64,000 nt of DNA, from NCBI GenBank assembly GCA_043807765.1, contig JAZDFQ010000054.1, positions 34,001 through 98,000 on the forward strand, read 5' to 3'. Made by a program: the position numbers and the translations under genes. Below the pieces are notes generated by a model. That model made no database searches and was not told the origin of the DNA. It saw only the letters and a list, made by a program, of their open reading frames with translations. This DNA comes from Stygiobacter sp043807765 (GTDB lineage Bacteria > Bacteroidota > Ignavibacteria > Ignavibacteriales > Melioribacteraceae). Of this stretch, positions 18,701 to 26,366 are shown piece by piece (positions within the stretch are counted from its first letter, which is position 1; the number at the start of each line of letters is the position of its first letter).

Positions 18701-19170
18701 ATGGCGCCAACAATGAATTCAGATGGCCAAATTTCTTCCTAATGAATTTGAAAATCAGCAAGACTTTCGATATTGGTTTGTTCAAAGCAACAGCATACCT
18801 AGATATAAACAACATCTTCGACACAAAAATATTTAATCAGAATTATGCATTTGCCGGCGGCGGCGGATCAGCTAGTGGAACAGATTATCAGGCTTATATG
18901 TCTTCGTTACATCTAAAAGAGTACTCAGATTCCTATTACGAGCCAATCAGAAGTGAAGCAAAAGGTGATTATCTATTCCCCGGTTATGTATATACAACAA
19001 CTGTTACAGATCAATGGGGTGTTGCACATAATCAAGGTGATGTTGTAGGAGAAGACAAAATCGGAGATATGAGATCAGCTTCGAAGAATCATATTAACGA
19101 TCCTAATGTTGATGTATTTACATACGGTAATCCAAGAGCCGTTTGGTTCGGAATTCAGTTTGACTTCTAG
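15709..19170 (+). CDS. TonB-dependent outer-membrane receptor with carboxypeptidase-regulatory-like domain
   Basis: Likely imports oligosaccharides released from pectin across the outer membrane, powered by TonB. The 1153-residue precursor has a signal peptide (ITYAQG, ~29), a CarboxypepD-regulatory-like domain (about 32-115, KIVGKIIDPNTKEPIFGASIVLVN), a plug (about 125-235, LQDFLSTQAGITNSDYLNIRGG and MVNGLTYVNAR) and a 22-strand-type barrel ending in FGIQFDF with a terminal Phe. The architecture is SusC-like, but no SusD gene follows. The next two genes encode a fibronectin/FlgD-like surface protein and a PorV-like barrel, 45 and 22 bp apart, so the three probably form one operon. The substrate is inferred only from the neighbouring enzymes. 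Confidence 0.9.
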   Translation: MIHKSNRMLSITILVFSAFILLSGITYAQGKIVGKIIDPNTKEPIFGASIVLVNSNIGALSDPEGDFIIVNVPVGVYSVTASLIGTTKITKTNVVVSQGQTTRVDFELVETALLNQEMVITAKRDILHKEVSSSQIVITKDQISEAAGVRTLQDFLSTQAGITNSDYLNIRGGRPSETGTMVNGLTYVNARVGKAESFIPTSAVEQVSLKAGGMNAEYGDFRSGLISVTTKTGTKSGYHGTFSFTQSPAQMKRFGKSLYDPMNNYLRPHQDPDIAFIGVTEAINQGFITAYDKQQFPTYSAFTGFITAAKNLPAGWKASLKPGETVSPVNLYLYDSWMHMVNPDFDKLNAKIRDLNAKGLNVGAEITDQNLKDLFSNHANKEGKYADFNFDGGFGGPIPLLSEELGDATFYLSNTTNRNSYIQPQELDYNLSSSTMLSLKSDLTSNITLKLTGIYGYQKGMNPARGADSEPANLAIATGLSGVYTGLDRGNFMPENNIPLYIGSGSNYAPGQYWYYQTMLQPWIQKNLLIGLNLTHALSSTSFYEFTGSYQTTKENINPDLSTPRNNSVLAYLGPIPLTEMPYGRRILNVGQSVDTIAGWQFDQYYAVPGLSSDRFDSKGGVYYDNSLTKQLRLKFNFGSQISKMHYMKAGVEFLKVDLENKRWSYWPTQGPLSMYEYNFDVSPRTLGAYVQDEITFEDMVANIGVRMDYYSFGDAVWPTGNPWDGDAFAAPSWTPSNYLEILQSGRSIIWEHWNQLNDQYVAAGKEPLLQPVATHITFSPRFGISFPITERAKFYFNYGHFRSLPPLSEMFMYDFRYDTQKGGIAELGNPNLSPSKTIQYELGVDYNLFDEYLVHIAGYYKDVTGEVRTLTYTPTTAGIARYRFRTNDSYRATQGLDVQITKAIGSWVTGWLNVGYTYTSGGNTGRSGVFQDEAANIAPSAFEYANPGRPDPVPQIKANINFKSPEDWGYFLGGWNLSLMPNWRQGDLFRYNPRNVDGANNEFRWPNFFLMNLKISKTFDIGLFKATAYLDINNIFDTKIFNQNYAFAGGGGSASGTDYQAYMSSLHLKEYSDSYYEPIRSEAKGDYLFPGYVYTTTVTDQWGVAHNQGDVVGEDKIGDMRSASKNHINDPNVDVFTYGNPRAVWFGIQFDF

Positions 19171-19215
19171 AGATTTAATTGATGCCAAACAATAAATTAA
19201 AAAATTGGAGAGAAA

Positions 19216-21432
19216 ATGAATAAAATAATTAACTCACACCGAATGTTTATTATTCGCGTGACTTTGTTTCTAGCCTTGTTTTTAGCGAACAGTATCTATT
19301 CCCAAAGTGACCCTTATATCCGTGTCAACAGACTTTGGGGAGGTGTTTCTTCAGATGGAGGTAACAAAGGAATCACGTATGGCTCATCTAACTTAAACCT
19401 CTTTGCAGATTATGGTGCTTTTGGTGCACGGTTTCAAGGCGGAGAAAGTTATTTTAGTGGTTTTGTAGCTATTGGTACTGATAACTGGAATGGAAAACCA
19501 GCTATGTTTTCACCAATTGCAAAAGACCAGCAAGCTGGTAATATTGTAACACCTATTGTAAATTATACACGCTATGCTAATCCTAACTATACTATTACTT
19601 CTCAAGGTAAAGCAACTACACCTTCTAAAAATGATTTAGGTACTGTAGTTGTTGATCCTTCGAAATGTATTGGTACAAGTGATCAAACAGTTATAGTTAC
19701 TAACGGATACGTAACACCAAACTTGCAAGTTCAAAGAAAGGTTCTTGCATGGACTCAGCAATATCATGATAACTACTCAATTGTTGATCTAACATTTACA
19801 AATAAAAGTTCAAAAACCTTAACAGGCGTTTACATATTTCTTCATGATGGAGAGTACCAATTTCAAAGAGCAGATGGAACCAATCCATCGGTTGCAGCAG
19901 TAGATCAATACTCAAATAATAACGCGCCAAGAAAATGGTTTCACTATTATGGAGCGAAAAAAACTGATTCATTGCGCGTCTATTATAACTATTCGTCTGA
20001 TGATCCGGAAGTTGCCGGTGATAGGATGGGGCAACCGCTTACGCAACAATATGGCAGACTTTTAGATTATACTTATTCCTTTATGGCAACAATACACGCT
20101 TCTGAAAAACCATATACACCAAGTGCTTCTTACACATCACCGATTGATCCTAATGATAAAGATGACATGAATCAACCAAAAGTTACTGCGGTTGCTAATA
20201 TGCAAAACAATTTAAATCTACCTCTATTGGGAAAAACATACGACCCGGTAGGCAGCGATGGAACATCCTATTACAATTATATCTCCGGTTTAACATTGCA
20301 AAGTGAAGATATTACAAGTGCAGATGTACGCCCGGGACACCATAGAAAAGATATTGATGATTTGGGTAGCACGGCGCCCGGAGGTGAAAATGGAATTGGC
20401 GCTCAAGCAAATACCTTCGAAAGTATGATGATGAGTTATGGGCCATATACTTTTGAACCGGGACAGCAAATTAGAATTGTTAAGGTAACCGGTATTGCAG
20501 GTATTAGCCGTGAAAAGGCTATTGAAGTTGGAAGAAAATGGTATAACGATAGTAAGTTTGGAACAAATACACTTGATGACCCAAAACCAAATTCACCAAA
20601 AGGATCTTTCCCGAGCAACTTTGCTTTTCCAACTGGTGCTACAACTAACGACATAAAGAAAGATAAGTGGATTAGCACCGGAATAGACTCAGTTTTACTT
20701 TCTGTTAGTAGAGCAAAATATAATTTCAAAACCGGTTATAAAGCACCGGTAACACCTCCTCCTCCAACAGATTTAAGTGTAACCGGAACCGGCGCTGGAA
20801 TTACACTTCAATGGTCTGATGCAGCTGCTGAAGCCATGAGTAATTTTGCCGGATATAGAATAATGAAAAAAATAGGGAATGTAGATACTACTTATTATCA
20901 AGAGGTTTACAGATCCAACGGCAGTGATAAAGCAGCAACACACACTTTTACCGATACCAAAGTTCGCGTTGGTTCTACACATTATTATTATGTTCAAGCT
21001 GCAGCCAACATTTCTGCAACAGATGTAAATGCACATCCTTCCGAAAGAGGGAAAACTATTTTTAGCGGAAGAGTATTCTTCTATAACAATACAGCAGTTA
21101 CCGGTGAGGGAAAAGTTGGAGGGGAAATGGACAAGATCGCAATTGTTCCAAATCCATTCAACTACAACGATCCTTTGCTAAGAGGTTATGGTTATACAAA
21201 TCCTACCAATCTTCAAATTTCTTTCTTTGAGTTGCCAAAAACAGTAACCATAAAAATATTTACAGAATTTGGCGATTTGGTTAGGACAATAGATCATAAC
21301 CAAGATAGTGGTTTTGATAAGTGGAATATGACTAATGAAGCTGGACAAACTGTTGCGAGCGGTATTTACATTGTTGTATTCCAGACACCGGATGGTGGTG
21401 TTTCTATTCAAAAACTGGTAGTAGTACGCTAA
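19216..21432 (+). CDS. large secreted protein with fibronectin-III and FlgD-like C-terminal domain
   Basis: No enzyme family is recognised. The 738-residue precursor has a signal peptide (SIYSQ, ~30) and a ~450-residue beta-rich body starting SDPYIRVNRLWGGVSSDGGNKG. A fibronectin type III domain follows (about 515-620, PPPPTDLSVTGTGAGITLQWSD). The C-terminal domain (about 640-738: IVPNPFNYNDP, VTIKIFTEFGDLVRTIDH, ASGIYIVVFQT, KLVVVR) is a FlgD/T9SS-like sandwich differing from the NYPNPFNP type of the other enzymes. Placed between the TonB receptor and the PorV-like barrel, it occupies the slot of SusD in Bacteroidetes PULs and could capture substrate at the surface. It is not a SusD homologue by sequence (no TPR-like helices). 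Confidence 0.8.
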   Translation: MNKIINSHRMFIIRVTLFLALFLANSIYSQSDPYIRVNRLWGGVSSDGGNKGITYGSSNLNLFADYGAFGARFQGGESYFSGFVAIGTDNWNGKPAMFSPIAKDQQAGNIVTPIVNYTRYANPNYTITSQGKATTPSKNDLGTVVVDPSKCIGTSDQTVIVTNGYVTPNLQVQRKVLAWTQQYHDNYSIVDLTFTNKSSKTLTGVYIFLHDGEYQFQRADGTNPSVAAVDQYSNNNAPRKWFHYYGAKKTDSLRVYYNYSSDDPEVAGDRMGQPLTQQYGRLLDYTYSFMATIHASEKPYTPSASYTSPIDPNDKDDMNQPKVTAVANMQNNLNLPLLGKTYDPVGSDGTSYYNYISGLTLQSEDITSADVRPGHHRKDIDDLGSTAPGGENGIGAQANTFESMMMSYGPYTFEPGQQIRIVKVTGIAGISREKAIEVGRKWYNDSKFGTNTLDDPKPNSPKGSFPSNFAFPTGATTNDIKKDKWISTGIDSVLLSVSRAKYNFKTGYKAPVTPPPPTDLSVTGTGAGITLQWSDAAAEAMSNFAGYRIMKKIGNVDTTYYQEVYRSNGSDKAATHTFTDTKVRVGSTHYYYVQAAANISATDVNAHPSERGKTIFSGRVFFYNNTAVTGEGKVGGEMDKIAIVPNPFNYNDPLLRGYGYTNPTNLQISFFELPKTVTIKIFTEFGDLVRTIDHNQDSGFDKWNMTNEAGQTVASGIYIVVFQTPDGGVSIQKLVVVR

Positions 21433-21454
21433 TTAAAATAGGAGAGTTAATTAA

Positions 21455-22495
21455 ATGAAGTTACTTATAAAATTAATTGTATTGATCATATCAATGAACT
21501 ACTTGAGCATACAAGCTCAAAATGTTGATATGAAAACTACCGGTCAAGGCGGTGTAGATTTGAAACTATCCGGACAGACAACAATGAACTTCCTTCAAAT
21601 TGGTGTTTCGCCAAGAGCTGCCGGATTAGGTAATGCATATACTGCGCTGAGTAAGGGAGTTGAAAGCGTTTTTACAAATCCCGCCGGATTAACAGAAATG
21701 AATTCTGAATTTGAAGCATTTGTATCAACGACCAAATGGTTTGCCGATATAAATTATCTTGCCGGTGCTCTTGCCTGGAATGGCGGAGATTATGGTGTTG
21801 TTGCTCTTAGCTTCGTAGTTGTTGATTATGGTACTATAAAGGGAACAGCGCTTGTTCCAAAAGCTAGTACCGGAAGTGATAATTATATACTAACTGGTAA
21901 TGTTGAAAATGTTGGGGCTTATTCATTTGGCTTGTCATATGTAAAAGCTATCAGCCCAAAATTTTCTATTGGCGGTACTGTTAAATATGTTGGTCAGCAA
22001 TTAGGACGCTCGGTTGATGCATCCGGTGCTTTAACAGATAATAATGCCAACAAGGTTGCGTTCGATATGGGTGTAAAATATTTCCCGGGTATTGAATCTT
22101 TAAGATTAGGCATGTCTATCAGAAACTTTTCTACTTTCGTAAAATACCAGAGTTTCCAATCACCTATACCACTGGAATTTGCCCTAGGTGTTGGAATGAA
22201 CGTAATGGATATTTTTGATAAAGAATTATCTAAAGAGCACGAGCTTTTATTCTCTACAGAATTTGTTCATCCTAATAATTATACCGATAGAGTTAACGCT
22301 GGCATTGAATATACTTTTATGAAGATGTTTTCTGTAAGAGGCGGCTACCAAACTAATCATGATGTATTAAGCTGGGCTGGTGGTGTTGGTGTAGTTCAAA
22401 CTCTAGGTGGGATTAAATTCGATATTGATTATTCATATTCTAATACAGAATACTTTGGCGGTGTAAACCGTTTTTCAATTGGTTTTGGATTCTAA
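21455..22495 (+). CDS. PorV/PorQ-family outer-membrane barrel protein
   Basis: Beta-barrel of the UPF0164/PorV type, 346 residues with a signal peptide (SIQAQ, ~22). The diagnostic N-terminal block is FLQIGVSPRAAGLGNAYTALSKGVESVFTNPAGLTEM (about 46-82, quoted in part), followed by alternating amphipathic strands and an aromatic end (RFSIGFGF). In Porphyromonas, PorV shuttles T9SS cargo to the attachment complex; many paralogues have unknown partners. Its linkage to a TonB receptor and a FlgD-like surface protein suggests it assembles or exports that surface protein. The ATG follows GGAGAG by 11 bases. A hairpin terminator follows. Confidence 0.85.
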   Translation: MKLLIKLIVLIISMNYLSIQAQNVDMKTTGQGGVDLKLSGQTTMNFLQIGVSPRAAGLGNAYTALSKGVESVFTNPAGLTEMNSEFEAFVSTTKWFADINYLAGALAWNGGDYGVVALSFVVVDYGTIKGTALVPKASTGSDNYILTGNVENVGAYSFGLSYVKAISPKFSIGGTVKYVGQQLGRSVDASGALTDNNANKVAFDMGVKYFPGIESLRLGMSIRNFSTFVKYQSFQSPIPLEFALGVGMNVMDIFDKELSKEHELLFSTEFVHPNNYTDRVNAGIEYTFMKMFSVRGGYQTNHDVLSWAGGVGVVQTLGGIKFDIDYSYSNTEYFGGVNRFSIGFGF

Positions 22496-22505
22496 CAATC
22501 ATATG

Positions 22506-22531
22506 GGGAACGCTTAAGAGTGAGCGTTCCC
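22506..22531 (+). terminator. hairpin after PorV-like gene
   Basis: GGGAACGCT (22506-22514) pairs perfectly with AGCGTTCCC (22523-22531) across an 8-nt loop and is followed by TTTAAC. The T-run is short, so termination may be partial; the unit may also be one of the palindromic repeats of this genome. Confidence 0.6.
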
Positions 22532-22551
22532 TTTAACAAAAAGGAGGATGT

Positions 22552-23694
22552 ATGAAAATGTTATACCGTTCGGCAATCGTTTTGCTAGTTACTCTAATTT
22601 CATTCTCGCAAATGCAAGCACAACCATTTACCGGTAAGGTGCTTTATTTAACAACTGATGCTCAATTAGCCGGAACTGATGACGCGTTTATTGTAGCTAA
22701 GTTAACTTCTTGGGGATTTACAGTTGACATAAAAAGTATTGCAGGATTCAAAACTGCCGCCGCTCCGATACCTACAAACGAAGAATTAAAACAATACAAA
22801 TTCGCTTTTGTTGGTGAATATTGTGGTTCCGGTGATGGCGCACGTTTTAGAGGTGCAACAGGTACAACATGGACCGGCGGATGGTTGAATATTCCAATTA
22901 TATCTACAGATAATTGGTTCGCAAAGGTTGGAACTTTTGGATTTTTAGTTGCTTCCACTAACTCACCCACAACATACGGCAATTTGTGTCTAAATGGATT
23001 TACTCCCGCAGCAGGTAATATTAATGGAAGTGGAAAAGTAAAAATAGTTGATCAAACCAATCATGTACTTGCTGGCGGATTAACAAACGGTACTGAAATT
23101 GACATGGCAACTGCAACTACAGAAGCTACCGGCGCTATTATTAATTTTTCAGTTCCAACGATAACACCAATTATTCCAATTGCAGCAGTTTCCGAAGACG
23201 CAGCCGGAACTCAATTGGTTGCTTATGGTGTTGAAAAAGGAACTGCTACTTTCAAATCAACTGGCGGAGCCATTGACCCAACATTGAAAACATCTGCAAG
23301 AATTGTTGTTATAGGTATTGCCGGTCAAGCGCTTGGCACTGTTACCGATGATGGCTTCAAATTAATTCTTGGCGCGGTAAAGTGGGTTATGGATCCAACA
23401 GCAGATATTGAAAAGACTGAGGAATTACCAATAGTGTATTCTTTGGAACAGAATTATCCAAATCCATTTAACCCGACAACAAAGATTACTTTCTCTTTAC
23501 CAAAAGAGGGAATGACATCTTTGAGCGTTTATAATTTGTTAGGCGAAAAGGTTGCTTCACTAGTTAACGAAGAATTACAAGCCGGTGTTCATTCATATTC
23601 TTTCGATGCATCACAACTTAGCTCCGGTGTCTATTTCTACAAATTGGATTCTGAACAAATTAGTCTTACAAAGAAAATGTTATTAGTGAAATAA
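22552..23694 (+). CDS. secreted protein of unknown function with T9SS sorting domain
   Basis: 380-residue precursor with a signal peptide (QMQAQ, ~24), an alpha/beta region (about 25-285) and a T9SS C-terminal domain (NYPNPFNPTTKITF to the end). The body begins GKVLYLTTDAQLAGTDDAFIVAKLTSWGF and continues with YKFAFVGEYCGSG, a pattern of alternating strands and helices like glutamine-amidotransferase/ThuA-like folds, but I see no catalytic triad. It may be a binding or glycosidase-accessory protein on the surface. A strong AGGAGG precedes the ATG. A terminator at 23728-23767 isolates it from the pectin methylesterase gene. Confidence 0.8.
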   Translation: MKMLYRSAIVLLVTLISFSQMQAQPFTGKVLYLTTDAQLAGTDDAFIVAKLTSWGFTVDIKSIAGFKTAAAPIPTNEELKQYKFAFVGEYCGSGDGARFRGATGTTWTGGWLNIPIISTDNWFAKVGTFGFLVASTNSPTTYGNLCLNGFTPAAGNINGSGKVKIVDQTNHVLAGGLTNGTEIDMATATTEATGAIINFSVPTITPIIPIAAVSEDAAGTQLVAYGVEKGTATFKSTGGAIDPTLKTSARIVVIGIAGQALGTVTDDGFKLILGAVKWVMDPTADIEKTEELPIVYSLEQNYPNPFNPTTKITFSLPKEGMTSLSVYNLLGEKVASLVNEELQAGVHSYSFDASQLSSGVYFYKLDSEQISLTKKMLLVK

Positions 23695-23727
23695 AATTTC
23701 ATGTTCCTTTTTGTGTGGAAATAAAAT

Positions 23728-23767
23728 AGAAAGCATGGCATTAGTTAATTAACATGTTATGCTTTCT
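23728..23767 (+). terminator. hairpin after 22552 gene
   Basis: AGAAAGCAT (23728-23736) pairs with ATGCTTTCT (23759-23767); an inner TTAATTAA palindrome extends the fold. AAAGTTTTTAG follows, an acceptable T-tract on the + strand. Confidence 0.55.
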
Positions 23768-23865
23768 AAAGTTTTTAGTAAATATTTGTTTTTACTGATA
23801 AAACAATAGAAATAAATTAGTGTGGTTCACTCTTTGTATAAAGTGATGAATAACAGAGGGTTCAG

Positions 23866-26337
23866 ATGAAGAGATTTTTATTTGTCCTAATTTTTTTGAC
23901 TTATAGCGGGTTACTTTTTTGCCAAAGTACTTTTTCAGTTACGTGGCCGCTTACTAATCCGGCAACAGGCGGTACTGGTTTTACGGCAAACATTTCTGGT
24001 CCTGTACTAGCTAACGATGAAACTTTCAAAGGAACTGAAATAAATCAGTACACTGGTCCAAGCAATAGCCAGCGTGTTAGGATGAAAACAACTCCTAGTA
24101 ACACATGGCCTGCTAACATAAGTGATAAAATAGATACGGTATTTGTAGAATTTGTTGTAGCGCCAAAAGCTGGTGTTCAGCTTAACGTAACCAAATTGTC
24201 AGTCAGCATTGCCGCAACAGCAATAAATACAATGAAGGCTGCAATTTATTATTCAACTGATGCAACATTCAAAAATCCTATTAATGTACCATTCACAACA
24301 AATGTTGCCGGTAATTACTTAGTACGGGATGCATTGCAGAACATTGTTGCTGATATTAATGCCTCTGTACCGGATGGTGGAAAAATATACGTTAGAATAT
24401 ATCCATGGGTTGAATCATCATCCGTTGCAAGCGGAAAATATATGGGTATACAAAATGTTGGCATCTCCGGCACTTATACCGGAAATGTAATTGCTACCTT
24501 GCCGGTTATTGCAACCGCTCCGGTAACTAAAATTTCTACTACATCTGCAATAAGCGGCGGAAACATTACTTCCGATGGCGGTGCGGAAATAACTGCAAGA
24601 GGAGTTTGCTGGAACACTTCAGGAAATCCAACTATTGCGGATAGCAAAACAAATGATGGAAATGGAGTTGGGTCATATATTAGCACAGTTAGTTCGCTTA
24701 CAAATTATACAAAATATTTTTTAAGAGCCTACGCAACAAATCGTGCAGGCACATCTTATGGGTCGGAAGTTCCATTTACTACAATGAGTGCATTAACAAC
24801 TCCGGTAGTAACAACTACGGATGTTAGTTCGATACTTGTTACCACAGCGGTTACCGGTGGCAATGTAACTGATTGGGGTGGAACAGATGTAACGGCAAGA
24901 GGCGTGTGCTGGAATACCACAGGCAACCCAACAACAAACGACAAGAAAACAAGTGACGGCAGCGGAGCCGGTGCATTTGCAAGTTTTCTAAGCGAATTGG
25001 CAAAATCAACGAAGTATTACGTTAGGGCATATGCAACAAACAGCACCGGAACCGGCTATGGAGCCGTAAAGGAATTTAATACACAAGAACCGGCACCGGA
25101 TGTTTTGAAAATTGTAACACAAGACGGCACCGGAGATTATAAAACTGTTCAAGCTGCATTTAGAGCTGTACCCACTAACTATACCGGAAGATGGATTATA
25201 TATGTTAAAAAAGGAACATACTATGAGCTTGATACCTTAGCGGCAAATAAAATAAATGTAATTCTAGTTGGAGAGGATAGAGACAACACAATTTTGGTTT
25301 ACGATAATTATGCTACCTCAGGTGCTAGAAATCCCAGTACAACAATTAATGCAAATGATTTTACAGCAATGAATATCACATTCCAGAATACTTCTCACGA
25401 TATTGCACAAGCACTTGCACTTGAGACAAACGGTGATAAGATAGCTTTTTTCAATTGTAATGTGCTCGGTTATCAGGATACTTTTCTTGGCAATGGAGTT
25501 GGGCGTGTTTACTTCAAAGAATGTTTTATAGAAGGCACAGTAGATTTTATTTATGGAAGATCCATTATGGTTTTTGATAACTGTACTATTAAGGAACTTA
25601 GGGAGGGCGGTTATATAACAGCCGCTAGTACAGATGCTGCAATGAAATTTGGTATAAACTTTTTGGATTGCACTATCACAAATGACCCGGTTGGATATAA
25701 CGGCACACCAATTACATCATTCTATTTGGGAAGACCGTGGCAAGCGCAACCAAGAGTTGCATGGATTAGATGTTATGAACCGGCAACTGTAAATCCGTTA
25801 GGCTGGACAACAATGGCGGTAACCCCGGCACTTTATGCTGAATACAAATGTACCGGCCCCGGTTTTAAACCTACAGAGCGCACAAAATTATGGAGTAGTG
25901 TAAGACAATTAACAGACATTGAAGCGGTAGATTACACTGTAAAGAATATATTTTCTAAGGATTCAAAGTCTCCGGGATTTGCAACAGATTGGATTCCGGA
26001 AAAGCCAAGTGTAACGCTTCCAACTGGAATTGAAAATGAAGAATCCAAAACTATTCCGGCTGAATATAAGCTAATGCAGAATTATCCAAATCCGTTCAAT
26101 CCGGAAACCATTATTAGCTACAAGGTACAAACTGCAAGCCAAGTAAGCTTAAAAGTTTTCGATGTTCTTGGAAGAGAAGTTGCGACACTCGTTAATGAGT
26201 ACGAACAAGCGGGCAACTACAAAGTTAGATTTAGCGTAGAGACGCGCCATGGCGCGTCTTTACAAAGCGGTATTTATTTCTATAGAATACATGCTAACGG
26301 TTATTCTGAAACGAAGAAAATGATACTCATCAAATAA
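23866..26337 (+). CDS. modular pectin methylesterase, CE8, T9SS-secreted
   Basis: De-esterifies methylated homogalacturonan at the surface, making it a substrate for PL1, PL9 and GH28. The 823-residue precursor consists of a signal peptide (1-20), an N-terminal beta-rich module (about 21-206) related to the protein at 8609, two tandem ~92-residue repeats with the ARGVCWNT..GNPT motif (about 212-306 and 312-407), a canonical CE8 domain (about 413-720) and a T9SS tail (about 748-823). CE8 catalytic residues are intact: GYQDT with Gln537/Asp538, GTVDFIYG with nucleophile Asp560 and LGRPW with Arg623. A 28-bp palindrome (26236-26263) is read in frame in the tail as VETRHGASLQ. PL1 follows after 29 bp, probably in one operon. 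Confidence 0.95.
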   Translation: MKRFLFVLIFLTYSGLLFCQSTFSVTWPLTNPATGGTGFTANISGPVLANDETFKGTEINQYTGPSNSQRVRMKTTPSNTWPANISDKIDTVFVEFVVAPKAGVQLNVTKLSVSIAATAINTMKAAIYYSTDATFKNPINVPFTTNVAGNYLVRDALQNIVADINASVPDGGKIYVRIYPWVESSSVASGKYMGIQNVGISGTYTGNVIATLPVIATAPVTKISTTSAISGGNITSDGGAEITARGVCWNTSGNPTIADSKTNDGNGVGSYISTVSSLTNYTKYFLRAYATNRAGTSYGSEVPFTTMSALTTPVVTTTDVSSILVTTAVTGGNVTDWGGTDVTARGVCWNTTGNPTTNDKKTSDGSGAGAFASFLSELAKSTKYYVRAYATNSTGTGYGAVKEFNTQEPAPDVLKIVTQDGTGDYKTVQAAFRAVPTNYTGRWIIYVKKGTYYELDTLAANKINVILVGEDRDNTILVYDNYATSGARNPSTTINANDFTAMNITFQNTSHDIAQALALETNGDKIAFFNCNVLGYQDTFLGNGVGRVYFKECFIEGTVDFIYGRSIMVFDNCTIKELREGGYITAASTDAAMKFGINFLDCTITNDPVGYNGTPITSFYLGRPWQAQPRVAWIRCYEPATVNPLGWTTMAVTPALYAEYKCTGPGFKPTERTKLWSSVRQLTDIEAVDYTVKNIFSKDSKSPGFATDWIPEKPSVTLPTGIENEESKTIPAEYKLMQNYPNPFNPETIISYKVQTASQVSLKVFDVLGREVATLVNEYEQAGNYKVRFSVETRHGASLQSGIYFYRIHANGYSETKKMILIK
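26236..26263. repeat. in-frame 28-bp palindrome in T9SS domain (copy 3)
   Basis: Arms GTAGAGACG/CGTCTTTAC around the centre CGCCATGGCG, one mismatch. Read as VETRHGASLQ in the last loop of the CE8 protein's sorting domain, before SGIYFY. Same frame and position as copies 2 and 4. Confidence 0.9.
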
Positions 26338-26366
26338 ATGGCTGCTCTTAGGCGGCTGGAGAATCA

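Noticed and set aside
18456..18824. 122-codon open frame antisense to the TonB receptor
   Set aside because: Antisense to a well-supported gene, no motif, no ribosome-binding site.
19216..21432. SusD homologue
   Set aside because: Position suggests it, but the protein is beta-rich with fibronectin and FlgD-like domains and has no SusD helices or lipoprotein signal.
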